A stretch of DNA of 64,000 nucleotides, taken from the NCBI GenBank assembly GCA_963755635.1, contig CAVWKS010000026.1, forward strand, positions 1-64,000, given 5' to 3'. Of this stretch, positions 1 to 8,187 are shown piece by piece. Position 1 is the first letter of the stretch; every line of letters begins with the position of its first letter. The translations under genes and the position numbers were made by a program. The DNA is from AC-32 sp963755635 (GTDB lineage Bacteria; Actinomycetota; Thermoleophilia; Gaiellales; Gaiellaceae). A model generated the notes under the pieces. It worked only from the letters and a program-made list of their open reading frames with translations. It was not told the origin of the DNA and made no database searches.

Positions 1-139
1 TCCGGCGCAAGAGCTCGCGGACGACCTTGACGCCGAGATCGTCGGCTCGCGTCCGCCAGAAGACGCCCTTGGGCCCCGCGCGCCCGAACGCGGTCCGCAC
101 GCCGTCCACGTAAACGACCTCGCGCAACTCCCGGCCCAC
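1..139 (-). CDS. Thiolase family protein (acetyl-CoA acyltransferase), N-terminal fragment
   Basis: Only the first 46 codons are inside the window; the gene runs off the left edge. The visible N-terminus reads REVVYVDGVRTAFGRAGPKG, which matches the conserved opening of thiolases (V-x-VDG/A-x-RT-P/A-FGRxGG). These enzymes transfer acyl groups to or from CoA, in fatty-acid degradation or acetoacetyl-CoA formation. The catalytic Cys and His lie outside the window. The GTG start is supported by an in-frame TAG four codons upstream. Substrate and gene name cannot be assigned from this fragment. Confidence 0.8.
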   Translation of the reverse strand, partial: MGRELREVVYVDGVRTAFGRAGPKGVFWRTRADDLGVKVVRELLRR

Positions 140-169
140 GCGTGGAGCCTAGTCATAGACTCGCCGCCG

Positions 170-868
170 ATGCCCGCAGAGGACTGGAACGAGCACCTCG
201 CGCGAGAGGAGTCGCGCTACCGGGACGGCGAGGCTCGGCTGCCCAACGCGGAGGACGCGGACGCACGGCAACGGCAGCTCACCCGGCTCGGGAACGCGGC
301 CGGCGGGGCAGGGCTCGCGCTCCTGATGCAGGGCCGCAGGGATGAAGCCGCCGAGTGGTTCCACCGTGCCGCGGGGCGCTACCGTGAGAGCTTCGACCAC
401 GCGCCGCCCGGCAGCTGGGGCCGCCCGATCGGCGCAATCAAGGCGCTCGTCCTCGCCGGCGACTGGCCCGCAGCCGAGGACGCCGCGCGCTGGGCGCTCG
501 AAGCGGGAGCGGCACGAGCCGACTCCCCGATCGGCCTCTACGCAGCCGCGCTCGCCGACCTCGTCCTGGGGGACCGAGTGCACGCGCGCGAGCACGCCGA
601 CGCGGTTCGCACGCACGACGGCTTCCCCCACGACGTCGGCGATGCGCTTGCCTTCATCGCCGCACAGGACGTGATCGGCTACCAGGTGGCGGTCGAGTCG
701 GTGCTCGAGTCGTTCGAGACGCGCGACGAGTACCTCGAGGAGATCCCGGTCGCCGACACCGTCCTCGTGCTTCAGGCGCTCGCGGCCCGCGACGACCTGG
801 CTGCCGAGCTCAGCTCTCCGCTTCTTCCGGAGCTTCCGCGCTCGGAGGCGGATGGAGCAGCGCGGTGA
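170..868 (+). CDS. Hypothetical protein with TPR-like helical repeats
   Basis: A 232-aa soluble protein with no signal peptide or membrane segment. It is rich in Ala, Glu and Arg and looks all-helical. Repeated patterns such as GLALLMQGRRDEAAEWFHRA and the later DWPAAEDAARWALEAG have TPR spacing (large-small-aromatic residues), so a tetratricopeptide-type scaffold is likely. No catalytic motif is visible. The 3' end overlaps the convergent winged-helix gene by about 59 bp, which is unusual but plausible in such a compact genome. I do not recognise the family; the helical-repeat assignment is inference from the residue pattern. Confidence 0.6.
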   Translation: MPAEDWNEHLAREESRYRDGEARLPNAEDADARQRQLTRLGNAAGGAGLALLMQGRRDEAAEWFHRAAGRYRESFDHAPPGSWGRPIGAIKALVLAGDWPAAEDAARWALEAGAARADSPIGLYAAALADLVLGDRVHAREHADAVRTHDGFPHDVGDALAFIAAQDVIGYQVAVESVLESFETRDEYLEEIPVADTVLVLQALAARDDLAAELSSPLLPELPRSEADGAAR

Positions 869-1375
869 TCACCAGCGGCTCGGCCTCGTCCTCCTCCTCT
901 TCCCGCAGGCGCTCGATGAGCTCTGTGACGAGCTCGAGTGCGCGCTCCGGCCGGATTCGCGCGGTCACCTGCGCCGAGCGGAAGGTGCCCGCGGCTCCGT
1001 GCTCGTCCCAGCCGCGCTGGACCTCGCCGAGCATCGCCTCGCGCAGGTCGCTCGTCAGCCCGGAAGCGAGCAGCTCGGGGGCGACGCGCAGCGTGCGCGC
1101 GACCGGCCGGTAGGGCTTTTCGCGTCCGCGCGCGCCGCCGTCATCGCCGGCGAGTGTGATCAGGCCGGCTCGCAGGAGCATGCGCACGTGGAAGTGCAGG
1201 TGTCCGGGGTCCACGCCGAGGCGGCCGGCGAGCTCGCGATTCGTGAGCGAATCGTCGCGTTCGTCCCGAGGGTCTCGAGGATTCGCAGGCGGAGGGGATG
1301 GCCGAGCGCCTTCAGTTGCTCGGGGCGGTCGAGCATGAGGACGTCAAGCATCCCGGGCGGCTCGGGAGGCGTCAT
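810..1375 (-). CDS. ArsR-like winged-helix transcriptional regulator (frameshifted)
   Basis: The N-terminal part, from an ATG at 1375, reads MLDRPEQLKALGHPLRLRIL, a typical ArsR-like opening helix. The continuation (LTNRELAGRLGVDPGHLHFH, then VRMLLRAGLI) is the recognition helix and wing, but lies in another frame. The switch is near 1255-1275, where one G seems to be missing from a C-run on the + strand; the span is 3n+2, as one lost base predicts. A C-terminal domain of about 100 aa with an acidic EEEEDEAEPL stretch follows and probably mediates dimerisation or effector binding. A TATATATA stretch just upstream (about 1384-1391) could be the -10 region. The regulated gene is unknown. Confidence 0.72.
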
Positions 1376-1406
1376 AGGGGTCCTATATATACGCCTGCGG
1401 GGAGCG

Positions 1407-2096
1407 TCAGTGCAACGTGGCAGCCGCGGCCTGGTCGGCGACGACCCGGGTCCGGCCGCCGGCCGAGCGGACCAGGCTCGCGGGTGTGGCCGGGCTCGGC
1501 GGGCTGCCGAACGCACGCCCGACGGCGTCGGCCTTCGCGTCGCCGGTGACGAGGAAGAGCACTTCCGGCGCGGAGCAGAGCACCGGCAGCGACATCGTCA
1601 CGCGCTCGACGAAGGGCTCGAGCCTCGCCTCGGCCGGGAGCGCCCGGCGCTCGCGCTCGTCGAGGGTCGGCTGCCCCGGGAAGAGCGAGGCGACGTGGCC
1701 GTCAGGCCCGATCCCGAGCAGGACGAGATCGAGGGTCGCCTCTGCGAGTGCCTCGTCGTACTCCGCCGCCGCGGCCTCCGCGCCGAGCTCGCCGCGGATC
1801 CGGTGCGCCTCGCGCGGCTGCCCCGAGAGGTTGTCGAGCAGCTTCTCGCGGGCGAGGAGGTAGTTCGAGCGCTCGTCGTCCGGCGGGACGCAGCGCTCGT
1901 CGCCCCACCAGAGTGTGGCGCCGCTCCAGTCGGGCTCGCGCTCGGCGGCGAGCTCGTAGGCGCGGCCCGGCGACTCACCGCCGGTGAGCACGATCGCCTG
2001 CCCGGCGCGAGCCGCCGCGACGAGCTCGTCCGCGACGACCGAGGCGGCTTCCTCCTCATCCGCCACCCGCACGAGCTCGACGCCGTAGAGCGTCAC
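1407..2096 (-). CDS. pgl: 6-phosphogluconolactonase
   Basis: A 229-aa cytosolic enzyme hydrolysing 6-phosphogluconolactone in the oxidative pentose phosphate pathway. Family motifs are present in order: LTGGESPGRAYEL (about 37-49), GDERCVPPDDERSNY (about 65-79), and the catalytic loop GIGPDGHVASLFPG (about 128-141), with the conserved Asp and His. Length fits the DevB/SolI-type lactonases (230-260 aa). The GTG start overlaps the TGA of proC by 4 bp, so the two genes are translationally coupled. The reading frame is open far upstream only because it runs into frameshifted proC; the start chosen here gives a normal N-terminus (VTLYGVELVRVADEEEA). Confidence 0.9.
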   Translation of the reverse strand: MTLYGVELVRVADEEEAASVVADELVAAARAGQAIVLTGGESPGRAYELAAEREPDWSGATLWWGDERCVPPDDERSNYLLAREKLLDNLSGQPREAHRIRGELGAEAAAAEYDEALAEATLDLVLLGIGPDGHVASLFPGQPTLDERERRALPAEARLEPFVERVTMSLPVLCSAPEVLFLVTGDAKADAVGRAFGSPPSPATPASLVRSAGGRTRVVADQAAAATLH

Positions 2097-2918
2097 GCGT
2101 CGCCCTGCGCCAGCTCCTGCGACCGCTCCATCGCGGCCTGGATCGCGTTCAGGAACGCGGCCCGCACGCCTGCCCGCTCGAGCTCGCGGATCGCCCGGAT
2201 CGTCGTCCCGCCCGGCGAGGTCACCTGCTCGCGCAGCTCGACCGGGTGCACCTTCTCGTCGCGCAGCAGGTGCGCGGTGCCGAGCATCGTCTGGACGACG
2301 AGTTGCGTCGAGATCTCGCGCGAGAGCCCGAGCAGGATGCCGGCCTCGATCATCGCCTCCGCGAGCAGGGCGAAGTACGCCGGGCCGGAGCCGGAGACAG
2401 CCGTGACGGCGTCCATGTAGCGCTCGTTGACGCGCACGACGGCTCCGAGGTGGCTGAGCGCCTCCTCGGCGAGCGTCAGGTGCTCGTCGCCCGCGTGCGC
2501 GCCCGCGCACACGCCGGCGATCCCCTCGTGGACGGTCGCGGGCCGGTTCGGCATCGCGCGGACGACCGGCACGCCCGCCCCGATCCGGCGTCTCGATCGC
2601 GGACGTCGGGATCGCCGCCGCCACCGAGAGCACCGTTTGCTCCGGAGTGAGCAGCCCGCCGATCTCGCCGAGCAGGACGTCGAAATCCTGCGGCTTGACC
2701 GCGATCACGACCAGCGACGCGCCCGCGATCGCCTCGGCGTTGGAGGTGCCCGCGTTCACGCCGTACTCCGAGCCGAGCTCGGCCGCGCGCGCCTCGTCGC
2801 GGACCGTGACCGAGACCTCAGAAGCCTCGCGCCAGCCGCCGCTCAGCAGGCCCTTGAGCAGCGATTCGCCGATCGTCCCCAGCCCGAGGATCGCGACCTT
2901 GCGCCCGTCGCCTGCCAT
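2093..2918 (-). CDS. proC: Pyrroline-5-carboxylate reductase (frameshifted)
   Basis: This enzyme reduces 1-pyrroline-5-carboxylate to proline with NAD(P)H, the last step of proline synthesis. The Rossmann motif GLGTIGESLLKGLL lies near residues 12-25, and the C-terminal dimerisation domain carries the family signatures AVSGSGPAYFALLAEAM and EQVTSPGGTTI. The two halves are in different frames, joining near 2585-2592, where a restored frame would read ETRIGAGVPVVRAMPN. The span is 3n+1, so one extra base is likely (a doubled G on the + strand). If real, the protein would lose its dimerisation domain. The ATG at 2918 is the first plausible start; pgl follows with a 4-bp overlap. Confidence 0.88.
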
Positions 2919-2994
2919 GTTCCGGAGTTTAGGAGGGTTTGGCGGAACCTTGCTCGCGGCCCGGCGGCTCAGACCAGGTTTCGTCAAGCCCTCC

Positions 2995-3846
2995 TCAGGC
3001 GGCCTTCGGCTCTGGTACAGGCACGAGGCCGAGGCGGTACGCCTGCAGCAGGTAGACCCCGGCGAGGCCCGCCCACTCGCCGTAGGGCTCGAGCAGCTCG
3101 GCTGTCTCCCACGGCTCGACCCAGCGCCCGCGCAGCGCCGAGCAGAGCTTGACGAGGCCGAGGTCGCCGACGAGCCCGCGCTCGTAGCGGCCGAGCCCCT
3201 CGAGGCAGACGACGCCGACCGACCAGGGCCCGAGGCCGCGCTCGCGCTCGAGCCGGGCGGCCGCCGCGGCCGTCGGTTGCGACCGCAGGGCCTCGAGGTT
3301 CAGCGACCGGCAGAGGCGGATCAGCGTCGCGCCGCGCCGGGCGCCGAGGCCGAGACGGCGGAGCTGCGCGGGCGAGAACGACGCGAAGGACGCGGGGGTT
3401 GGCGGCGCATGCAAGCGGGTGTCAGTCAGCCTGGGCGTGGCCGCGCGGATCACGTTGCGCTCGATCTCGCGGGCGCGGCTCGCCTGGATCAGCTGTCCGC
3501 AGACAGCGCGGAGCAGCGCGTGCGTGACCGTCGGCAGCCGGAGCGGTCGGTAGCCGCGCAACCGCGGCAGCGCGCGGCGCAGGAGCGGGTCGTCGCGGAA
3601 GCGCTCGAGAAACTCGGAGTGGTCGTCGTCGAGCGAGAGCACGAAGCGGAGCTCGTCGATCCCGCGCTCGTCGGGAGCGCGCAGCTGGACGAGACCGTCG
3701 GGCTGCTGCCAGGCGCGCCCGGTGCCGCCCGCCGCAAGCGCCGCCAGGAGCGGCCCCGAGGAAAACGTGCGCGTCGCGTCGCCGGCGAGTCGGGAGGAGA
3801 GCCGGAGCGAGAAGGGGCCGCGCGGACGAACCGCGGCGGCGATCAC
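2995..3846 (-). CDS. DNA-3-methyladenine glycosylase, AlkA/HhH superfamily
   Basis: A 283-aa predicted base-excision-repair glycosylase that removes alkylated purines. The helix-hairpin-helix core is visible near RGLGPWSV (about 203-210), followed by an aspartate in GLVGDLGL (about 228) at the position of the AlkA catalytic Asp. The upstream part (residues about 1-90) matches the AlkA N-terminal fold by position only. The GTG start overlaps the TGA of the XRE-TPR gene by 4 bp, giving an operon with that regulator. A longer in-frame extension exists, but it is just antisense-like readthrough of the regulator gene. The HhH assignment is firm; substrate preference is inferred. Confidence 0.82.
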   Translation of the reverse strand: MIAAAVRPRGPFSLRLSSRLAGDATRTFSSGPLLAALAAGGTGRAWQQPDGLVQLRAPDERGIDELRFVLSLDDDHSEFLERFRDDPLLRRALPRLRGYRPLRLPTVTHALLRAVCGQLIQASRAREIERNVIRAATPRLTDTRLHAPPTPASFASFSPAQLRRLGLGARRGATLIRLCRSLNLEALRSQPTAAAAARLERERGLGPWSVGVVCLEGLGRYERGLVGDLGLVKLCSALRGRWVEPWETAELLEPYGEWAGLAGVYLLQAYRLGLVPVPEPKAA

Positions 3847-5207
3847 CGCAGGCCGTGCGTCTCGATGACGGCCGGCTCGGCAGCCAGGTCGGTTGCCCGC
3901 TCGAGCACTTCGAGGGCTTCGTCTTCGCGCCCGGCCCGGCGGAGGAACTTGCCCCATGAGCGCTGCGCGTCGATCAGGTCGCGCCGGTGGCCGTGCTCCT
4001 CCAGCAGCGAGGTCGCGGCCCGAAACGCCTCGTTGGCGGCGTCCGCGTCGCCTGCGAGCGCGCGCGCCTCGGCGAGTGCCCACAGCGCGGTGCCCTTCTC
4101 CCGGGAGAACTCATCGCCCGCGATCTCGACGCCGGCCTGGGCCTTCTGCACGGCCTCCTCGGCGTTGCCCTCGTGGATCGCGATCTTGGCCTGCTCGGTG
4201 TAGAGCTCGGACAGGTCCTGGGGCTCGGCATTGCGTCCGTAGATCTGCTCGGCGAGGTCGTAGTGGCGCCGGGCGTCGCCCGCACGCCCCTGCTTGAACA
4301 TGATCGACCCGGCGAGCAGGTGGGCTCGGGCGAGGTGGAGGGTGTCCTCGGTCGCGTCGAGCAGCGCGATCGCGCGGCGGATGTAGTCGAGCGCGACCGC
4401 CTCTCGCCCCTGAACGTGGTTCAGGCGCGCCGCCGACCAGTAGAGGCGGACTCGTGAGTACGCGTCAACGAGCTCGTCGGCGTCGGCGACCGCCTCGCTG
4501 ACCACGGTGTGGGCGCGCTCGAGGTCGCCCATGTCGGTCAGCGAGTAGCTGAGGTACGTCGTGAAGCGGATTCGCGCCGCAACATCGTCCGGAGCTTCCT
4601 CCGCGAGCTGTTCCAGACATCTCTCGAAGAGCTCGACCGCGCGGCCCGGCCGGCCGGCCGCGTCGTACGCGCGGCCCAGCGTTGCGTACACGTCCGGGCG
4701 CGCGCTAGGCGAGAGCGGCGAGAGGTCGAGGCCGGCCTCGAGGCGCTGGATCGCCTCGTGCGACTTGCCGGCGTGTGCCGCCGCCAGGCCCAGCGCGACG
4801 TTCGCGCGGGCGGCCGCCACCGAGTCGCCGGCAGTAAGGGATTCCTGGAGAAGCTGCTCTAGCTTCTGCTCGGCCCCGCCCGTGTCGGGCGCAAGCCGGA
4901 GCTCGAGCTCGGCGTCGGCGATCTGCAGCTCGCGTCCTTCGGTGTCGCGGATCTCGGAGCCCGTTTCGAGATAATCGGCCGACACGCTGAGCTTGCGCGC
5001 CAGCATCCGCAGCGCCTTGACGGAGGGCCGGCGAGCGCCGCCCTCGATCCGCGAGATGTACGCGTACGAGACACCGGGCTCGGACAGCTCCCGCTGCGAA
5101 AGGCCGCGCTCGAGCCGCAGGCGACGGAGTCGCTCGCCGATCGTTTCCTGCGTGCTCTGGCCCTCTGCCTCGGTCACCGGCTCCATCTTGACGTTCCGTT
5201 CTGACAT
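3843..5207 (-). CDS. XRE-family HTH regulator with TPR domain (RRNPP-like architecture)
   Basis: A 454-aa cytoplasmic protein. An N-terminal XRE/Cro helix-turn-helix (about residues 22-78) includes GERLRRLRLERGLSQRELSE and YISRIEGGARRPS. A long C-terminal tetratricopeptide array (about 110-440) carries repeats such as VYATLGRAYDAAGRPGRAVE. This is the layout of RRNPP regulators (PlcR, NprR, Rgg), whose TPR groove binds short imported peptides. The ATG at 5207 is preferred over the in-frame TTG two codons upstream. A divergent 28-codon hydrophobic peptide gene starts at 5302, and two copies of a GGCTAC-containing element lie between them. Peptide sensing is inference. A downstream glycosylase gene is co-transcribed. 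Confidence 0.88.
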   Translation of the reverse strand: MSERNVKMEPVTEAEGQSTQETIGERLRRLRLERGLSQRELSEPGVSYAYISRIEGGARRPSVKALRMLARKLSVSADYLETGSEIRDTEGRELQIADAELELRLAPDTGGAEQKLEQLLQESLTAGDSVAAARANVALGLAAAHAGKSHEAIQRLEAGLDLSPLSPSARPDVYATLGRAYDAAGRPGRAVELFERCLEQLAEEAPDDVAARIRFTTYLSYSLTDMGDLERAHTVVSEAVADADELVDAYSRVRLYWSAARLNHVQGREAVALDYIRRAIALLDATEDTLHLARAHLLAGSIMFKQGRAGDARRHYDLAEQIYGRNAEPQDLSELYTEQAKIAIHEGNAEEAVQKAQAGVEIAGDEFSREKGTALWALAEARALAGDADAANEAFRAATSLLEEHGHRRDLIDAQRSWGKFLRRAGREDEALEVLERATDLAAEPAVIETHGLR

Positions 5208-5210
5208 CGT

Positions 5211-5280
5211 CAATTGGCTACTTCAGCTTGACAACAAATGGCTACCCCGTTTGTGTATCGCGGTCAGTTCCGTCAGTTCC
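5211..5280. promoter_or_regulatory. Divergent promoter/operator between the XRE-TPR gene and the mini-peptide gene
   Basis: Two direct copies of an 11-bp element, CAATTGGCTAC (5211-5221) and CAAATGGCTAC (5235-5245), start 24 bp apart. The first abuts the regulator start codon. The second sits just downstream of a perfect TTGACA (5228-5233) that could be the -35 box for the rightward peptide gene; a weak TGTGTAT (5252-5258) could be its -10. A tandem 9-bp repeat, GTCAGTTCC twice (5263-5280), follows in the likely leader. The positions suit autoregulation of both genes by the XRE protein; binding is inferred, not shown. Confidence 0.6.
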
Positions 5281-5301
5281 CCGTGAAGGGAGGTGTTTTC
5301 T

Positions 5302-5388
5302 GTGGCAGCCAAGATCCAGGCTCTCCTGATCGTGCTCGGCGCTCTCGTTGCGGCGGCGCTCAACGGCGCAACCCCCTGGGGCCCGTAG
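5302..5388 (+). CDS. 28-aa hydrophobic mini-peptide, candidate signalling peptide precursor
   Basis: A short gene with a GTG start preceded by a strong ribosome-binding site (GGGAGGTG, 5288-5295, about 6-7 nt spacing) and ending in TAG. The product begins MAAKIQ, continues as a hydrophobic Leu/Ile/Val/Ala segment of about 15 residues, and ends NGATPWGP. A basic residue, a membrane-spanning core and a short Gly/Pro/Trp tail resemble exported pro-peptides of the Phr/PapR/NprX kind, whose C-terminal residues become the signal. It is divergent from an XRE-TPR regulator, the usual receptor type. It may instead be a small membrane protein. Coding is supported by the RBS, frame and context; function is speculation. 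Confidence 0.55.
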   Translation: MAAKIQALLIVLGALVAAALNGATPWGP

Positions 5389-5452
5389 GCCTCCTGCGGT
5401 TGGCGGGGGACCTGCGGCCCCTCGCCTTCCCGCCGGAGGTATCGTCGGCGCG

Positions 5453-5938
5453 GTGAGCATCGACCCGCGTGTCGACATCGGCCACGTCCACCTCAAGGTC
5501 TCGGACATCGACCGGGCCCTCGCCTTCTACCGCGACATCCTCGGCTTCGACGTCACGCAGCGCATGGGCGATCAGGCGGCGTTCATCTCGGCCGGCGGCT
5601 ACCACCATCATCTCGGCCTGAACACGTGGGAGTCGCGCGGCGGCTCAGCGCCTCCGCCCGGGACGACCGGCCTCTACCACGTCGCGATCCGCTACCCGGA
5701 CCGGCGCGCGCTCGGCGACGCCCTGCGGCGGCTGGCCGATGCGCGCTGGCCGATCGAGGGCGCGACCGACCACGGGGTCTCGGAGGCGATCTACCTGCGC
5801 GACCCGGACGGCAACGGGATCGAGCTCTACCGCGACCGGCCGGAAGAGGAGTGGCCGCGGGCGGCGGACGGCAAGGGCGTCGCGATGCACAACGCGCCGC
5901 TCGACCTGGACGCGCTCCTGGCGGAGGCCGGTGCCTAA
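5453..5938 (+). CDS. VOC-family (glyoxalase/extradiol dioxygenase-like) protein
   Basis: A 161-aa cytosolic protein with two beta-alpha-beta-beta-beta modules. The first begins IGHVHLKVSDIDRALAFYRD; the second includes GLYHVAIRYPDRRAL and ends AIYLRDPDGNGIELYRDRP. Candidate metal ligands are the His in HVHLKV, the His of YHVAIR and the Glu of GIELY, plus an HHHLGL segment. The pattern resembles CatE-like ring-cleavage dioxygenases, but the substrate cannot be read from sequence. The GTG start is about 13 bp after GGAGGT (5434-5439). Its stop overlaps the start of the next small gene, so it appears to head the transcription unit running into korAB. Confidence 0.85.
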   Translation: MSIDPRVDIGHVHLKVSDIDRALAFYRDILGFDVTQRMGDQAAFISAGGYHHHLGLNTWESRGGSAPPPGTTGLYHVAIRYPDRRALGDALRRLADARWPIEGATDHGVSEAIYLRDPDGNGIELYRDRPEEEWPRAADGKGVAMHNAPLDLDALLAEAGA

Positions 5939-6161
5939 GGGATACGCCGAGGGCCCGGCGGCCGAGGAGGCCGAGCGCCGGCTGGAGGAGCTCGAGCGTG
6001 CCGGGGGCGAGCCCGAGCGGGCCGAGCGGCTGGCCGTCTGGGGCTCGACCGAAGCCGAGCCGGAGCGCCACTTCCTCGGCTGGCGCGACGAGGTCGATCC
6101 GGACGAGCTGTTCGCCTCGGGTAAGGCCTGGGGCATCACCGTGGTCCGCGCTACCGTGTAA
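5931..6161 (+). CDS. Small hypothetical protein upstream of korA
   Basis: A 76-aa highly charged protein: VPKGYAEGPAAEEAERR at the N-terminus, a Glu/Arg-rich helical middle, then HFLGWRDEVDPDELFASGK. It has no Cys, so it is not a ferredoxin, and no membrane segment. The GTG start overlaps the VOC gene end by 8 bp, and the stop lies 4 bp before the korA GTG. Such tight packing implies translational coupling. I do not recognise the family. A role as an accessory or assembly factor for the oxidoreductase is only suggested by position. Confidence 0.6.
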   Translation: MPKGYAEGPAAEEAERRLEELERAGGEPERAERLAVWGSTEAEPERHFLGWRDEVDPDELFASGKAWGITVVRATV

Positions 6162-6165
6162 GCCG

Positions 6166-8002
6166 GTGCCCAAGCAGGTCGAGCAGCTCGAGCAGGTGAC
6201 GATCCGGTTCGCCGGCGACTCCGGCGACGGGATGCAGCTGACCGGCGGGCGCTTCACGAGCGAGACGGCGCTCGTCGGCAACGACCTTTCGACGCTGCCC
6301 GACTTCCCGGCCGAGATCCGCGCGCCGGCCGGGTCGCTTCCCGGCGTCTCGGGCTTCCAGCTCCATTTCGCCGACCACGACATCCTCACTCCGGGCGATG
6401 CGCCGGACGTGCTCGTCGCGATGAACCCGGCCGCGCTGAAGACGAACCTGCGCGACCTGCCCAAGGGCGGCACGCTGATCGTCAACCGCGACGCCTTCAC
6501 AGAGCGCAACCTCGAGAAGGCCGGCTACGCCGAAAGCCCGCTCGAGGACGGCTCGCTCGACGAGTTTCATCTCCACGACGTCCCTCTGACGACGCTGACG
6601 CTCGAGGCGCTGAAGGACGTCGACGTGAGCAAGCGCGAGGCTGAGCGCTCGAAGAACATGTTCGCGCTCGGCCTGATGTCGTGGCTCTACCACCGCCCGA
6701 CCGACGGGACGATCGCCTTCCTCGAGCGCAAGTTCAAGGCGAAGCCCGAGATCGCGGAGGCGAACGTGAAGGCGTTCAAGGCCGGCTGGGCCTACGGCGA
6801 GACCTCGGAGGACTTCGTCGTCTCCTACGAGGTCGCGCCCGCGCAGATGGTGCCCGGCACCTACCGGAACATCACCGGCAACCAGGCTCTTGGGCTTGGC
6901 CTGGTCGCGGCATCGGTGCAGAGCGGGCTGCCGCTCTTCCTCGGCGCGTACCCGATCACTCCGGCCTCCGAGATCCTGGAGAACCTCTCGCGGCACAAGC
7001 GGTTCGGCGTGCGCACGTTCCAGGCCGAGGACGAGATCGCGGCCGTGGGCGCGGCGCTGGGCGCGAGCTTCGGCGGGGCACTCGGGGTCTGCACCTCTTC
7101 GGGCCCGGGTGTCGTGCTGAAGGCCGAGACGGTCGGACTTGCGGTGACGCTGGAGCTGCCGCTGCTGATCCTCGACATTCAGCGCGCAGGCCCCGCGACC
7201 GGCATGCCGACGAAGCCCGAGCAGGCCGACCTGCTGATGGTCATGTTCGGCCGCAACGCCGAGTCGCCGGTGCCGGTGATCGCGGCGTCCACGCCCGGCG
7301 GCTGCTTCGAGCGCTGCGATCGAGGCGGCGCGGATCGCCTTGAAGTACCGCACGCCCGTCTACCTGCTTTCCGACGCCTACCTCGCGAACGGCTCCGAGC
7401 CGTGGCTCCTGCCCGACGTCGAGTCGCTGCCGGACATCGGGATCGAGTTCGCGACGCAGCCGAACCGCGACGGCGAGTTCCTGCCCTACGTCCGCGACCC
7501 GGAGACGCTGGCGCGCGACTGGGCGATCCCGGGGACGCCCGGGCTCGAGCACCGGATCGGCGGGCTCGAGAAGCAGGACGAGACCGGGAACGTCTCCTAC
7601 GACCCGGACAACCACGACGCGATGGTCCGCCTGCGCGCGCAGAAGGTGGCCGGGATCGCTGCGGACATCCCGGAGCTCGAGGTCGACGACCCCGAGGGAG
7701 CGTCGCTGCTCGTGCTCGGCTGGGGCGGCACGTACGGCCCGATCACCGCGGCGGTGCGCCGAGTGCGCAAGAACGGCGGGAAGGTCGCGCAGGCCCATCT
7801 GACGCACCTCAATCCGTTCCCGCGCAACACCGGAGACGTGCTGCGCTCCTACGACCGCGTGCTCGTGCCCGAGATGAACCTCGGCCAGCTGCTCAAGCTC
7901 GTGCGCGCCGAGTTCCTGATCGACGCGGTCGGCTTCAACCAGGTCCGCGGGATGCCCCTCCGCCAGGCGGAGCTCGCCGACGCGATGGAGGCGCTGCTGT
8001 GA
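6166..8002 (+). CDS. korA: 2-oxoacid:ferredoxin oxidoreductase, fused gamma-alpha subunit (frameshifted)
   Basis: The KorA-type subunit of a CoA-dependent 2-oxoglutarate (2-oxoacid):ferredoxin oxidoreductase, about 612 aa once repaired. The N-terminal gamma domain (about 1-190) starts VTIRFAGDSGDGMQLTGGRF. The alpha domain follows with GNQALGLGLVAASVQSGLPL, GAYPITPASEILENL, FQAEDEIAAVGAALGASFGG and QRAGPATGMPTKPEQADL, all KorA hallmarks. Near 7311-7317 the frame changes; a restored frame reads CFEAAIEAARIALKYRTPV. The span is 3n+1, implying one extra base. The GTG start is 4 bp after the preceding gene. It supplies reduced ferredoxin and feeds the TCA cycle, oxidatively or reductively. Confidence 0.9.
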
Positions 8003-8187
8003 AGCTCGGCCAGCTGCTGAAGAAGCTGCGGCCGAAGTCGCTGCAGGGAGACGACAAACGGTCGGTCGACAACGTCGATGCGGTGGCGGCGGGCCCGGGA
8101 ACGCAGAAGGACCCGATGGGCGTCTCCCACGGAACGGCGCCTCCCGGGTACGTGCCTGGAACGGACGAGGGGAGGCCGAGGCATTGA
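7999..8187 (+). CDS. Small conserved-looking protein between korA and korB
   Basis: A 62-aa protein starting with GTG inside the korA stop (GTGA, 4-bp overlap) and ending in TGA that overlaps the korB TTG start. The N-terminus is basic (VKLGQLLKKLRPKSLQGDDK); the C-terminus is Gly/Pro-rich (VSHGTAPPGYVPGTDEGRPRH). It has no Cys, so no iron-sulfur cluster. Double translational coupling between the two catalytic subunits argues that it is made in stoichiometry with them. It could be a small accessory subunit or assembly factor. I cannot name the family. Confidence 0.65.
   Translation: MKLGQLLKKLRPKSLQGDDKRSVDNVDAVAAGPGTQKDPMGVSHGTAPPGYVPGTDEGRPRH

Noticed and set aside
1407..2987. One long 526-codon frame covering both pgl and proC
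   Set aside because: It is a fusion created by the proC frameshift; the middle is nonsense sequence and the pgl GTG start overlaps the proC stop normally.
2983..3010. A second GTCAAGCCCTC motif like that at 9214
   Set aside because: No GCCGA-type -10 box follows at the right distance, and it lies at the end of the leftward glycosylase gene; chance similarity.
5238..5456. An alternative 72-codon + strand frame over the mini-peptide region
   Set aside because: It starts inside the operator region without an RBS, has no hydrophobic or conserved pattern, and overlaps the better mini-gene in another frame.
7311..7317. Programmed ribosomal frameshifting in korA
   Set aside because: No slippery heptamer or downstream pseudoknot-like signal; the break matches a general pattern of single-base indels in this window.
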